Assembly: GCA_029946075.1 (NCBI GenBank)
Contig: JAQSDT010000057.1
Coordinates: 1-8,154, forward strand
DNA from: a bacterium
Lineage (GTDB): Bacteria; Pseudomonadota; Alphaproteobacteria; Rhizobiales; Xanthobacteraceae
Direction: 5' to 3'
Length of the DNA: 8,154 nt
The position numbers were made by a program, and so were the translations under genes. Numbering within the stretch: the stretch's first letter is position 1; each line of letters opens with the position of its first letter. The notes under the pieces were generated by a model, which saw only the letters and a list, made by a program, of their open reading frames with translations, ran no database searches and had not been told where the DNA came from. Below, one piece after another: positions 1 to 5,458 of this stretch.

Positions 1-589
1 GCGAGGAGGGTGACGGCAGCGCGTAATCGTCGATCGCAAGTTCGAACTGCCCGAGATGTCCGCGGGCATTGCGGATCGTTCCCTTCAGGACGGGAAACTC
101 GTTGGCCCGGCGCGGAGTGAGGTCGCCGGGTTTGCTCAGGAGCACGGTGAGATCGAGGCGATCGGCGAGCCGCTGTGCCGCTTCGATCGCGACTTCATCC
201 CGGCCGTAAATCAGCGCGACGCCGCTGCTCTCCAGCGTGACCAGCGACAGCGGCGGCATCTCCTCCGCCGCGGCAGCGATCAGCGCGGCAGCTTTCGGAC
301 CCGCCTCGGCCGCGTCCTTTGACCAGCCGCCGGTTTCGCGGATGTTGACGAAGGCAAGCTGCGCTTGCGGAAATTCCTCCGCGACTTCCCGAAACAGCGG
401 TTCTTCCTGCGTGCAGGCGACCGTGATCGGCATGCCCTCAGCGAGCGCCGCCTTGAACTTGTCGAGTTCGAGGCCGCAGAGCTGGTTGGCCTGGGTGATC
501 TCCGCGCCGCAGCCGCGCCCGATCGCTGCCGGATCGAGCGGCATGGTCTTCTCGCAACTGCAAATAAAGAGACGAGACGACGCGCTCAT
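1..589 (-). CDS. 4Fe-4S binding protein of the FDH locus, N-terminal part (cut by window edge)
   Basis: Reading the minus strand from the ATG at 589 gives an open frame of 196 codons to the window edge with no stop, so the 3' end is missing. The protein begins MSASSRLFICSCEKTM and has cysteines at residues 10, 12, 27, 38 and 59, the last in a VACTQEEP motif. This pattern (CxC near the start, LC, then CTQE) matches what I recall of the large proteobacterial '4Fe-4S binding protein' encoded beside formate dehydrogenase genes. In that family the ferredoxin-type clusters lie further downstream, outside this window, so cluster binding is not shown here. The role is probably electron transfer or FDH maturation in the cytoplasm; no signal peptide is visible. 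It is divergent from the accessory operon. In-frame GTG and TTG codons 24 and 27 bases upstream are possible alternative starts; the Shine-Dalgarno signal is weak for all of them. Confidence 0.8.
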   Translation of the reverse strand, partial: MSASSRLFICSCEKTMPLDPAAIGRGCGAEITQANQLCGLELDKFKAALAEGMPITVACTQEEPLFREVAEEFPQAQLAFVNIRETGGWSKDAAEAGPKAAALIAAAAEEMPPLSLVTLESSGVALIYGRDEVAIEAAQRLADRLDLTVLLSKPGDLTPRRANEFPVLKGTIRNARGHLGQFELAIDDYALPSPSS

Positions 590-644
590 GAATGACCCCG
601 AACTCCGGTGCACCAAGCGGGCGGTTGCTTCGTTGCACGGTTCT

Positions 645-655
645 GCGGTAACCGC
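645..655. repeat. 11-bp inverted repeat GCGGT-A-ACCGC
   Basis: Perfect 5-bp arms flank a single central A. It lies about 56 bases upstream of the minus-strand Fe-S gene start and about 120 bases from the plus-strand gene, so it could be an operator for the former. Arms this short arise by chance in GC-rich DNA. Confidence 0.3.
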
Positions 656-682
656 TCGGACAAAGAACTGCAAGGCTCGAAA

Positions 683-698
683 GGTCGCTCGCGCGACC
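683..698. repeat. Hairpin GGTCGC-TCGC-GCGACC
   Basis: A perfect 6-bp GC-rich stem with a 4-base loop in the middle of the divergent region. It has no T-run on either side, so it is not an intrinsic terminator. Ten bases of it recur at 759-768 just before the ligase-like gene. It may be a regulatory dyad or chance. Confidence 0.3.
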
Positions 699-777
699 GG
701 CCGGCACCGGGTAGCATGCACCGGCGGCTTCCGAAGTAATATGGGATTGGATCTTCGTGGTCGCTCGCTCAGGGAAT

Positions 778-1512
778 ATGGAACAGACGCTCGACCTGCC
801 GCCCGGTTATACTTTGGTCGCGTTGCGCGAGGTCGGCGACGCCTTCGCGCACGGGTGCAAGATTGCGGCGGAGGCCGGCGCCGGCACGCTGATCTGGGTG
901 CGGCGTTACGATCTGGTCGAATTCGCGGTGGTGCTCGAACCCGACGAGCCGCTCCAATCGGCACGTCGCGCGCTCTATGCCGGCATGAACGCGCTGGCCG
1001 ATGCGATCGCCGCCCATTGTCCGCCCGAGCGGGAAGTCGTCTTCGATTGGCCAGATGCGATCCGTTTCGACGCCGGCCTGCTCGGTGGCGGTCGGCTGGG
1101 CTGGCCCGGCGACTGCGCCGAGACCGATGTGCCGGCGTGGCTGGTGTTCGGCGGCATGCTGCGCGCCGCCGATATGGCACATGTCGATGCCGTCGAGGCG
1201 GTCTCCGGCGTGTCCCTGCTCAGCGAGGGTTTCGAGATGGTCGATACCGACGCAATCATCGAAAGTTTCACCCGCCATCTGATGGCCGCGTTCGATCGCT
1301 GGAAGGAGCGCGGTTTCGAGGCGATTGCGCGCGACTATCTCGAGCGCATGCCGACGCGCAAGGCCGGAGAGCGCCGCGGCCTCGACGTCAACGGCGATCT
1401 GCTGGTCAGCCTGCCGGCTGCCAAGGGTGCGCCGGAGCGAACCGGCCTTGTCAACGCGCTTCGAAGCGTTAGCTGGTATGATCCGCAGGCGCGCGGTCCG
1501 AAATTCGGATGA
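778..1512 (+). CDS. Biotin/lipoate protein ligase-like protein with DUF4444-type C-terminus
   Basis: A 244-residue cytoplasmic protein starting MEQTLDLPPGYTLVALREVG. It matches the alphaproteobacterial 'biotin/lipoate A/B protein ligase family protein' (BPL_LplA_LipB_2 fold, then a short DUF4444 segment; here RRGLDVNGDLLVSL about 50 residues before the end). The BirA KWPND region appears as FDWPDAIRFDAGLLGGGR at about residues 90-107. When this is laid over BirA, the catalytic lysine (BirA K183) falls on a leucine, and no GRGRRG-type loop is seen. A ligase reaction is therefore doubtful, and the protein may only bind a partner or cofactor. The ATG at 778 is chosen because family members begin close to the LDLPPGY motif, although its AGGGA lies only about two bases upstream. 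An in-frame GTG at 757 adds seven residues and is the alternative. It is the first gene of the accessory operon, with a 7-base gap to the next gene. Confidence 0.82.
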   Translation: MEQTLDLPPGYTLVALREVGDAFAHGCKIAAEAGAGTLIWVRRYDLVEFAVVLEPDEPLQSARRALYAGMNALADAIAAHCPPEREVVFDWPDAIRFDAGLLGGGRLGWPGDCAETDVPAWLVFGGMLRAADMAHVDAVEAVSGVSLLSEGFEMVDTDAIIESFTRHLMAAFDRWKERGFEAIARDYLERMPTRKAGERRGLDVNGDLLVSLPAAKGAPERTGLVNALRSVSWYDPQARGPKFG

Positions 1513-1519
1513 GGCGGAC

Positions 1520-2086
1520 ATGCTGAAATTGCCGCGAACCATCAGGCTGGACCCGTCAGACACGTTTGTATTCGAACGGGCGGCGGAACCGGGCGAATGG
1601 GCGGTTTCCGGCGCGTTCGTTTTCTGGAACCGCGATCCCGCGGCGCTCGCACAGAAGCAGCGCGTGGCGCTGCGTTCCGGTTTTCTCGGAATCGACAGCC
1701 TCGGCTGGTCGACGCTGGCGATCGTAACCGAAGCCACGGATGCCGAAAGGCAGTCGATGATCGAACGACTGGCAGGCCAGTTGCAGGAGAAGTTCGGAGC
1801 GCCGGACGCCGATGCCGCGCGGCTCGCCGCCGAGGAGGAGGTCGCATTTGCCGCGTCGCTGTGCGATCACGCGCCGCAGACCTTGCTGGCGGTGCAGCGG
1901 AGCGTCGAGGGCGGCGAAATCCGCGAGCGTTTTCGCACGCTGAAGCCGCGGCCTGCCGCCGCGGAGGCGGATCGGTTGCATGCGCATACCAGCGCCTTTA
2001 CCTTTCACGAGGTCGAAGGGGATGCGGAACCGGTTGAGGAGGTCGATCTGCTCGGACTGATCGGGAAGAGGACGGATCGCACATGA
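1520..2086 (+). CDS. DUF6505 family protein
   Basis: A 188-residue soluble protein of unknown function, recognised as the DUF6505 family found beside DUF6352 in FDH loci. Visible features are an N-terminal strand-rich half (MLKLPRTIRLDPSDTFVFE), the motif RSGFLGIDSLGWSTL at residues 52-66, an acidic helical stretch at about 73-115, and a hydrophilic C-terminus. There is no signal peptide or membrane segment, and only one cysteine (115), so it is unlikely to hold an Fe-S cluster alone. The ATG at 1520 has GAGGCGG five to eight bases upstream (1511-1517), which decides this start over an in-frame ATG at 1325 inside the previous gene. Its stop overlaps the start of the next gene (ATGA), implying coupled translation. 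Confidence 0.8.
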   Translation: MLKLPRTIRLDPSDTFVFERAAEPGEWAVSGAFVFWNRDPAALAQKQRVALRSGFLGIDSLGWSTLAIVTEATDAERQSMIERLAGQLQEKFGAPDADAARLAAEEEVAFAASLCDHAPQTLLAVQRSVEGGEIRERFRTLKPRPAAAEADRLHAHTSAFTFHEVEGDAEPVEEVDLLGLIGKRTDRT

Positions 2087-3105
2087 GAGAGTTCTGGGTC
2101 GTATCGGGTCATCACCTCACGCGGCGCGCCGACCATGGCGGGCTGGTGGCGACGCCTGAACTGATCATGGCCTATCTGGCGCGGCCCGAACTGATGCCGC
2201 CGTCGGACGCCTGCGACGCCGAGCGTAATCTGCATGCGAGCCTGCTGGCGAATCCGCTGCGCCCGGTCTCAGATGCCGACATCGCGGCGCTTGCCGATCC
2301 CGACGCGCGCGAGAACTGGTCCTTCATGGTGAGTTTCCGCGACCGGCTGATGGCGGCGCCATCGCTCGAAGCGGTGTATGTCGCACTCGCCCGCAAAGGC
2401 GCCAGCGACCTGCCGCCGATCTTCCTGTCGCAGCTGTGCCACCTCATTTTGCGCAACGCGCTCGAAGGCTGCGACGATCCCTATACGCTGCGCGCAGCAG
2501 AACTGTTCTATCGGAGCCAACTCGCCGCCGTTCACGACAAGACGCTCCTGCTCGCCGATGCCGAGGTGATCGAGGCGGAGCAGCAGGCGCAACACGACGT
2601 TCATTCGTCGCCGCTGTCAGCCATGCTGCAGCCGCCCAAGGCGTTCGGCGAAATGGATGTCATGGACGACGAGAACGCGTGGACCTACTGGTCGCGTTCG
2701 GATGCGCATGCGATGGCGATGAACATCGGCGGCAATGCCAAGGCGCGTGACGGGCTGTGCCGGGTCATCGAACGCTGGATCGGGCATCTGCTCGGGGTTA
2801 CCGTGAAGGCCGAAACGGTCGCCGCGATCGAAGACCGAGACTGGCGCTGGTTCGTCGGCCTCGACAGCGAAGCGACACGGATCGGCAACGCGCTGTGGCG
2901 CGGCGAAAAGCTGGAAAGCAATGTCGGCGACAGCATCGTGGCGCTGATGCGCTTGAGCTTTGCGGACCCCAGGCTGGTGGACGAACGGGTCGGCGACAAG
3001 CCGGTGTATCTCATTCTTGCCAAGGGCGCGGACAAGGTGGTGCGGCTGAAACCGCAAAATCTGATCGCGGGGCTGCCGCTGGCGGCAACCGGGGGCGTCG
3101 CATGA
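2083..3105 (+). CDS. DUF6352 family protein
   Basis: A 340-residue cytoplasmic protein of unknown biochemical function, recognised as DUF6352. Characteristic stretches are HHLTRRADHGGLVATPEL (10-27), YLARPELMPPSDAC (31-44), PVSDADIAALADPDAREN (61-78), and a mainly helical core including PPIFLSQLCHLILRNALEG (111-129) and PYTLRAAELFYRSQLAAVHDK (133-153). The C-terminal half contains the WSRSDAHAMAMNIG segment. Cysteines at 44, 119 and 130 are not arranged like a classical cluster motif. No signal peptide or transmembrane helix is seen. It is translationally coupled to DUF6505 by an ATGA overlap. It is the largest accessory protein in the operon; its steady link to FDH genes suggests maturation or assembly, which is inference. 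Confidence 0.82.
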   Translation: MREFWVVSGHHLTRRADHGGLVATPELIMAYLARPELMPPSDACDAERNLHASLLANPLRPVSDADIAALADPDARENWSFMVSFRDRLMAAPSLEAVYVALARKGASDLPPIFLSQLCHLILRNALEGCDDPYTLRAAELFYRSQLAAVHDKTLLLADAEVIEAEQQAQHDVHSSPLSAMLQPPKAFGEMDVMDDENAWTYWSRSDAHAMAMNIGGNAKARDGLCRVIERWIGHLLGVTVKAETVAAIEDRDWRWFVGLDSEATRIGNALWRGEKLESNVGDSIVALMRLSFADPRLVDERVGDKPVYLILAKGADKVVRLKPQNLIAGLPLAATGGVA

Positions 3106-3112
3106 GCGGCAC

Positions 3113-3117
3113 GGAGG
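3113..3117 (+). promoter_or_regulatory. Shine-Dalgarno GGAGG for the DUF3305 gene
   Basis: A strong GGAGG seven bases before the ATG at 3125 fixes that start. An earlier ATG at 3102, overlapping the DUF6352 stop, opens only a ten-codon frame that ends at 3134, so it is not the start of the DUF3305 gene. Confidence 0.7.
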
Positions 3118-3124
3118 TTCAGCC

Positions 3125-3619
3125 ATGGCAATGACCGAGACGTCCCGCGAAGTCGGCGTGGTCTTGCGGCGCCGTTCCATCGACAATCCCTGGATCGATC
3201 ACATGTGGTCGCCGGCGATGATCCTCGACGAGGTGCCGGCGACGGCGCCCTGGACAATCCTGTCCACCGAGACCGATGCGACCGTTTTCTACGCGGGGTC
3301 GGCAAGCATCGACTTGTTCAGTTCGGAGACGGCGAACTATCGCGACAATCTTGCCGACGGCGAACCGCGGATTTGGGTCGCGCTGCGACGTCAGGACGGC
3401 GGCTCCGAACTCGAATTGACCAAGGTCACCGCCGATCCGTCCGAGGGCGAGGCGATGTTCGAGAGCGGCTGCGACGTCATCGGCACCGTTCCGATGTCGC
3501 CGGAAATCGCGTCGTGGATTGCGGCTTTTGTCGATGAATTTCATGTCGAGCGTGTGTTCCACAAGCGCAAGCGCGATCGCGCCGGTGGCGCTCGCGACCG
3601 GGGGACGCGCGAGCCATGA
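3125..3619 (+). CDS. DUF3305 domain-containing protein
   Basis: A 164-residue protein matching DUF3305. Family-like stretches are VGVVLRRRSIDNPWIDHMWSP (10-30), APWTIL (41-46), VFYAGSASIDLFSSETANYRDNL (54-76), PRIWVALRR (81-89), and a C-terminal WIAAFVDEFHVERVFHKRKRD (131-151) ending in a basic tail. It is a small soluble protein, probably beta-rich with a terminal helix. Its function is unknown; the family is found almost always directly before a DUF3306 gene, as here, and in FDH loci. The basic C-terminus could contact the acidic N-terminal region of the DUF3306 partner, which is inference. It is translationally coupled to the next gene (ATGA overlap at 3616-3619). Confidence 0.85.
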   Translation: MAMTETSREVGVVLRRRSIDNPWIDHMWSPAMILDEVPATAPWTILSTETDATVFYAGSASIDLFSSETANYRDNLADGEPRIWVALRRQDGGSELELTKVTADPSEGEAMFESGCDVIGTVPMSPEIASWIAAFVDEFHVERVFHKRKRDRAGGARDRGTREP

Positions 3620-4290
3620 GCGATTCCGGCAAAACCCCGCAAGATCAAGGCTTTCTGTCGCGATGGTCGCAGCGCAAGCAGGAAGCCAGGGAATCGGAGC
3701 CGAAACAGGATACGCCGCTCGCGGACGGCGCTGAGCCCGTTGGCCTGGAAGTCGCGCAGCCGGAAAACGCCGAGCCCGAATTCGATCTCTCAACGCTGCC
3801 GAAGCTGGAGGAACTGACCGGTACGACCGATATCACGTCGTTCCTGCGCAAGGGGGTTCCCGAACATCTGCGGAATGCGGCGCTTCGCAAGAGCTGGGCG
3901 CTGGATCCGGCAATCCGCAACTACGTCAACCCCGCGCTCGAATACGCCTATGACTGGAATACGCCGGGTGGCGTTCCCGGCAGCGGCGAGCTCGCGGCGG
4001 GCTTCGATGTCGCGCGAATGGTGTCGCAAATCATGGGCGACGGTCCCCCGGCCGAGCCCGCGGATGCATCCGCAAATCTTGCCGGCAAGCCTGACGTTGC
4101 ATCCGCCTCGGCGGTCGATTCCAATCTGCCCCTACCTGCAGAGGAACCGCCGGCTCAATCCGCCCGACCGAGTACGGAAGGGAATTCGTCGGAAGTAAGT
4201 TCCAGTCCCATCGCCGAGGCTGAGCATCAAAATCCTGTTGCATTGCAGCAGCCGGTGCGACGCCATGGCACCGCCAAACCGATTGGTTAG
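3616..4290 (+). CDS. DUF3306 domain-containing protein
   Basis: A 224-residue protein matching DUF3306. An N-terminal FLSRWSQRK segment (13-21) is followed by an acidic linker, then the conserved core: FDLSTLPKLEELTGTTDI (56-73), GVPEHLRNAALRKSWALDPAI (80-100) and YDWNTPGGVPGSGEL (112-126). Residues from about 142 to the end are low in complexity, rich in Pro, Ala, Ser and Glu, and probably disordered. There is no signal peptide or membrane helix. Its function is unknown. The FLSRW...LRKSW region resembles a short docking motif presented from a flexible chain, so an adaptor role with DUF3305 is plausible but unproven. It is the last gene of the accessory operon; a dyad lies 16 bases past its stop. 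Confidence 0.85.
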   Translation: MSDSGKTPQDQGFLSRWSQRKQEARESEPKQDTPLADGAEPVGLEVAQPENAEPEFDLSTLPKLEELTGTTDITSFLRKGVPEHLRNAALRKSWALDPAIRNYVNPALEYAYDWNTPGGVPGSGELAAGFDVARMVSQIMGDGPPAEPADASANLAGKPDVASASAVDSNLPLPAEEPPAQSARPSTEGNSSEVSSSPIAEAEHQNPVALQQPVRRHGTAKPIG

Positions 4291-4306
4291 CCGAAAGTAT
4301 CTACCG

Positions 4307-4325
4307 ACATAGGCTGAGCCTATGT
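4307..4325. promoter_or_regulatory. 19-bp dyad ACATAGGC-TGA-GCCTATGT
   Basis: Perfect 8-bp arms around a 3-base centre, the strongest palindrome in the window. It sits 16 bases after the DUF3306 stop and about 85 bases before the HTH-TorD start. The symmetric, half-turn-spaced form suits an operator for a homodimeric HTH protein, and the adjacent gene encodes an HTH domain. The other reading is a terminator stem for the upstream operon, but the loop is only three bases and what follows (TACTAATTCTCC) is not a proper T-run. Confidence 0.55.
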
Positions 4326-4338
4326 TACTAATTCTCCT

Positions 4339-4351
4339 TGGAATAATTCCA
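4339..4351. promoter_or_regulatory. 13-bp dyad TGGAAT-A-ATTCCA
   Basis: Perfect 6-bp arms around one central A, 72 bases upstream of the HTH-TorD start and in a position where a promoter is expected. It is not a FixK/FNR box (TTGAT-N4-ATCAA) and shares no obvious half-site with the 4307 dyad, so it may bind a different protein. Confidence 0.4.
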
Positions 4352-4362
4352 GTTCTAAACTG
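4350..4362. promoter_or_regulatory. 13-bp dyad CAGTT-CTA-AACTG
   Basis: Perfect 5-bp arms around CTA. It shares its first two bases with the preceding dyad, with centres 11 bases apart, about one helical turn. That arrangement would place two bound dimers on the same DNA face. By itself the dyad is short enough to be chance. Confidence 0.35.
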
Positions 4363-4410
4363 AGTGCCCGAACAAGAGGCACAAAGTGTCGGGGAGAAGT
4401 CGGTCGCACC

Positions 4411-5199
4411 ATGCGTGACGCCGGTCTGGAACTAGCAATCAAGGCAGCAGGTGGCGTCGCATCGCTGGCGCGAGGGATTGGCATTGCGCAGCCCTCGGTG
4501 TCGGCGTGGACACGCATTCCCGCAGAGCGCGTGCTCGCCATCGAGTCGCTGACGCAGGTGCAGCGATCCGTCTTGCGCCCCGATCTCTATGGCGCGTCCG
4601 GGAACCCGAGCGCCGCGAAATCCGAAATCGACGAAATCGATCAACTGCGCGCCGCCGAATACGGCTTGCTGTCGCTGCTGCTCGGTAAAGCGCCCGATGC
4701 GGCGACCCTCAGGCAGGTCGCGACGCTCAAGGGCGACGGTTCCGATCTCGGCATGGCGCATGTCGAACTCGCCGCCGCTGCCGCCGGGATCGACGAACGC
4801 GCCGCCAGCAAGGAATTCTTCGATCTCTTCGTCGGGCTCGGCCGCGGCGAACTGCTGCCTTACGCCTCGTATTACCTGACCGGTTTCCTGCACGAGCGCC
4901 CGCTGGCGCGGGTGCGCGAGGACATGGACATGCTCGGCGTCGAGCGCGCCGGTGTTTCGCGTGAACCGGAAGATCACATCGCGATCCTGCTCGAGATCAT
5001 GGCGGGACTGGCGCGTGGCGATTTCGAAATCGAATTCACGCAACAGTCGCGCTTCTTCGACCGTCACCTCAAGCCGTGGGCGGCGCGGATGTTCGCCGAT
5101 CTGGAAATGTCGCAGTCGGCGCACTTCTATCGCGCCGTCGGCCGGGTGGGTCGCGTCTTCATGGAACTGGAATCCGAAGCCTTCACGCTGTCCGAGTGA
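4411..5199 (+). CDS. HTH (Cro/YdaS-like) - TorD-family chaperone fusion
   Basis: A 262-residue two-domain protein. Residues about 7-60 form a Cro/YdaS-like helix-turn-helix (AIKAAGG..SLARGIGIAQPSVSAWTRIPAERVLAIE...LRPDLY). After a short linker, residues about 80-258 form an all-helical TorD/DmsD-type chaperone with its signatures: LLPYASYYLTGFL (148-160), EPEDHIAILLEIMAGL (185-200) and FFDRHLKPWAARMFADLE (215-232). TorD proteins bind the Tat signal and body of molybdoenzymes in the cytoplasm and hold back export until the cofactor is in place. Its client here is presumably the FDH alpha subunit encoded 260 bases downstream. The DNA-binding domain implies a second, regulatory role, with the dyads just upstream as possible targets. 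It is 30 bases from the next gene and probably shares its transcript. Such fusions occur in related FDH loci as far as I recall. Confidence 0.9.
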   Translation: MRDAGLELAIKAAGGVASLARGIGIAQPSVSAWTRIPAERVLAIESLTQVQRSVLRPDLYGASGNPSAAKSEIDEIDQLRAAEYGLLSLLLGKAPDAATLRQVATLKGDGSDLGMAHVELAAAAAGIDERAASKEFFDLFVGLGRGELLPYASYYLTGFLHERPLARVREDMDMLGVERAGVSREPEDHIAILLEIMAGLARGDFEIEFTQQSRFFDRHLKPWAARMFADLEMSQSAHFYRAVGRVGRVFMELESEAFTLSE

Positions 5200-5215
5200 C
5201 GGTGAATGCATGTCG

Positions 5216-5223
5216 AAAGGGAG
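5216..5223 (+). promoter_or_regulatory. Shine-Dalgarno AAAGGGAG for the small Tat protein
   Basis: A good ribosome binding site six bases before the ATG at 5230. It rules against the in-frame ATG at 5206, which would add MHVEREIA and put acidic residues in front of the Tat n-region. Confidence 0.65.
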
Positions 5224-5229
5224 ATCGCA

Positions 5230-5445
5230 ATGAGCAAGCCGTCTGACAGCAAGGGCAAATCGCAGCCTGCGGTCGTCGATCGACGCAGCCTGTTCCTGAT
5301 GGGTGGTTCGGCGGTCGCCGCCGCAGCCGTCGTGCCGCTGGCCGGAAGCGAGGCCGTGGCGGATGAGTCGAAGTCCGAGCGCGTCAAGGCGCGCTACAAG
5401 GAAACCGATCACGTCAAGAACTACTATCGCGTCAACCGCTATTGA
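5230..5445 (+). CDS. Formate dehydrogenase region Tat protein (TIGR02811-like, FdhX-like)
   Basis: A 71-residue protein with a twin-arginine signal DRRSLFL at 17-23, a hydrophobic stretch GGSAVAAAAVVPLAG (25-39), and a short charged tail ending RYKETDHVKNYYRVNRY. Size, motif and place directly before the FDH alpha gene match the 'formate dehydrogenase region TAT target' family. Apart from the Tat signal only about 28 residues remain, so it is either a small periplasmic FDH partner or a membrane-anchored peptide if the hydrophobic stretch is not cleaved. A VADES site at about 43-47 could be cut after AVA. Its role is not established for this organism. It lies 13 bases before the catalytic subunit gene, so co-expression in fixed ratio is likely. 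Confidence 0.88.
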   Translation: MSKPSDSKGKSQPAVVDRRSLFLMGGSAVAAAAVVPLAGSEAVADESKSERVKARYKETDHVKNYYRVNRY

Positions 5446-5458
5446 TGGGACCACGCAC

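Larger units (their letters stand above)
590..777. promoter_or_regulatory. Divergent intergenic region between the Fe-S gene and the accessory operon
   Basis: This 188-base gap separates two genes that point away from each other, so it must hold promoters for both strands unless the Fe-S gene is read from further off. Two dyads are visible: GCGGT-A-ACCGC at 645-655, and a 6-bp stem at 683-698. A 10-base direct copy, GGTCGCTCGC, occurs at 683-692 and 759-768. A TAATAT hexamer at 737-742 would suit a -10 box for the plus-strand operon, but no good -35 stands 17 bases before it. No convincing minus-strand promoter was found. The assignment rests on position, not on a recognised box. Confidence 0.4.
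4291..4410 (+). promoter_or_regulatory. Intergenic control region upstream of the HTH-TorD gene
   Basis: A 120-base gap, clearly richer in A and T than the flanking genes up to about 4365, between two same-strand operons. It carries three successive dyads (centres near 4316, 4345 and 4356) and a weaker fourth with 5-bp arms, GTGCC...GGCAC, at 4364-4382. GGGGAG at 4391-4396 is the likely Shine-Dalgarno sequence, though it lies about 14 bases from the ATG at 4411, which is long. No clear -35/-10 pair was identified; CTAAAC at 4355-4360 is a weak -10 candidate. Confidence 0.55.

Noticed and set aside
237..1472. 411-residue plus-strand frame spanning the divergent gap
   Set aside because: It overlaps the Fe-S gene on one side and the ligase-like gene in another frame on the other; the translation is arginine-rich and low in complexity, typical of a shadow frame.
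769..1737. 322-residue minus-strand frame opposite the ligase-like and DUF6505 genes
   Set aside because: Antisense shadow without recognisable motifs; the plus-strand genes have family matches and tight operon spacing.
3102..3134. Ten-codon frame between the DUF6352 and DUF3305 genes
   Set aside because: It has an ATGA overlap with the previous gene but no product of credible size, and its sequence contains the ribosome binding site of the next gene.
4307..4325. Firm call of the 8-bp dyad as an intrinsic terminator
   Set aside because: The stem is good and the place (16 bases after a stop codon) fits, but the loop is only three bases and no T-run follows, so an operator is the better reading; termination cannot be excluded.
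4339..4352. FNR/FixK box in front of the HTH-TorD gene
   Set aside because: TTGG....TTCCA lacks the TTGAT/ATCAA half-sites and has the wrong spacing.
4466..4483. Sigma-54-like sequence TGGCGCG...TTGGCA
   Set aside because: The spacing between the GG and GC elements is off by one, and it lies inside the HTH-coding part of the gene.
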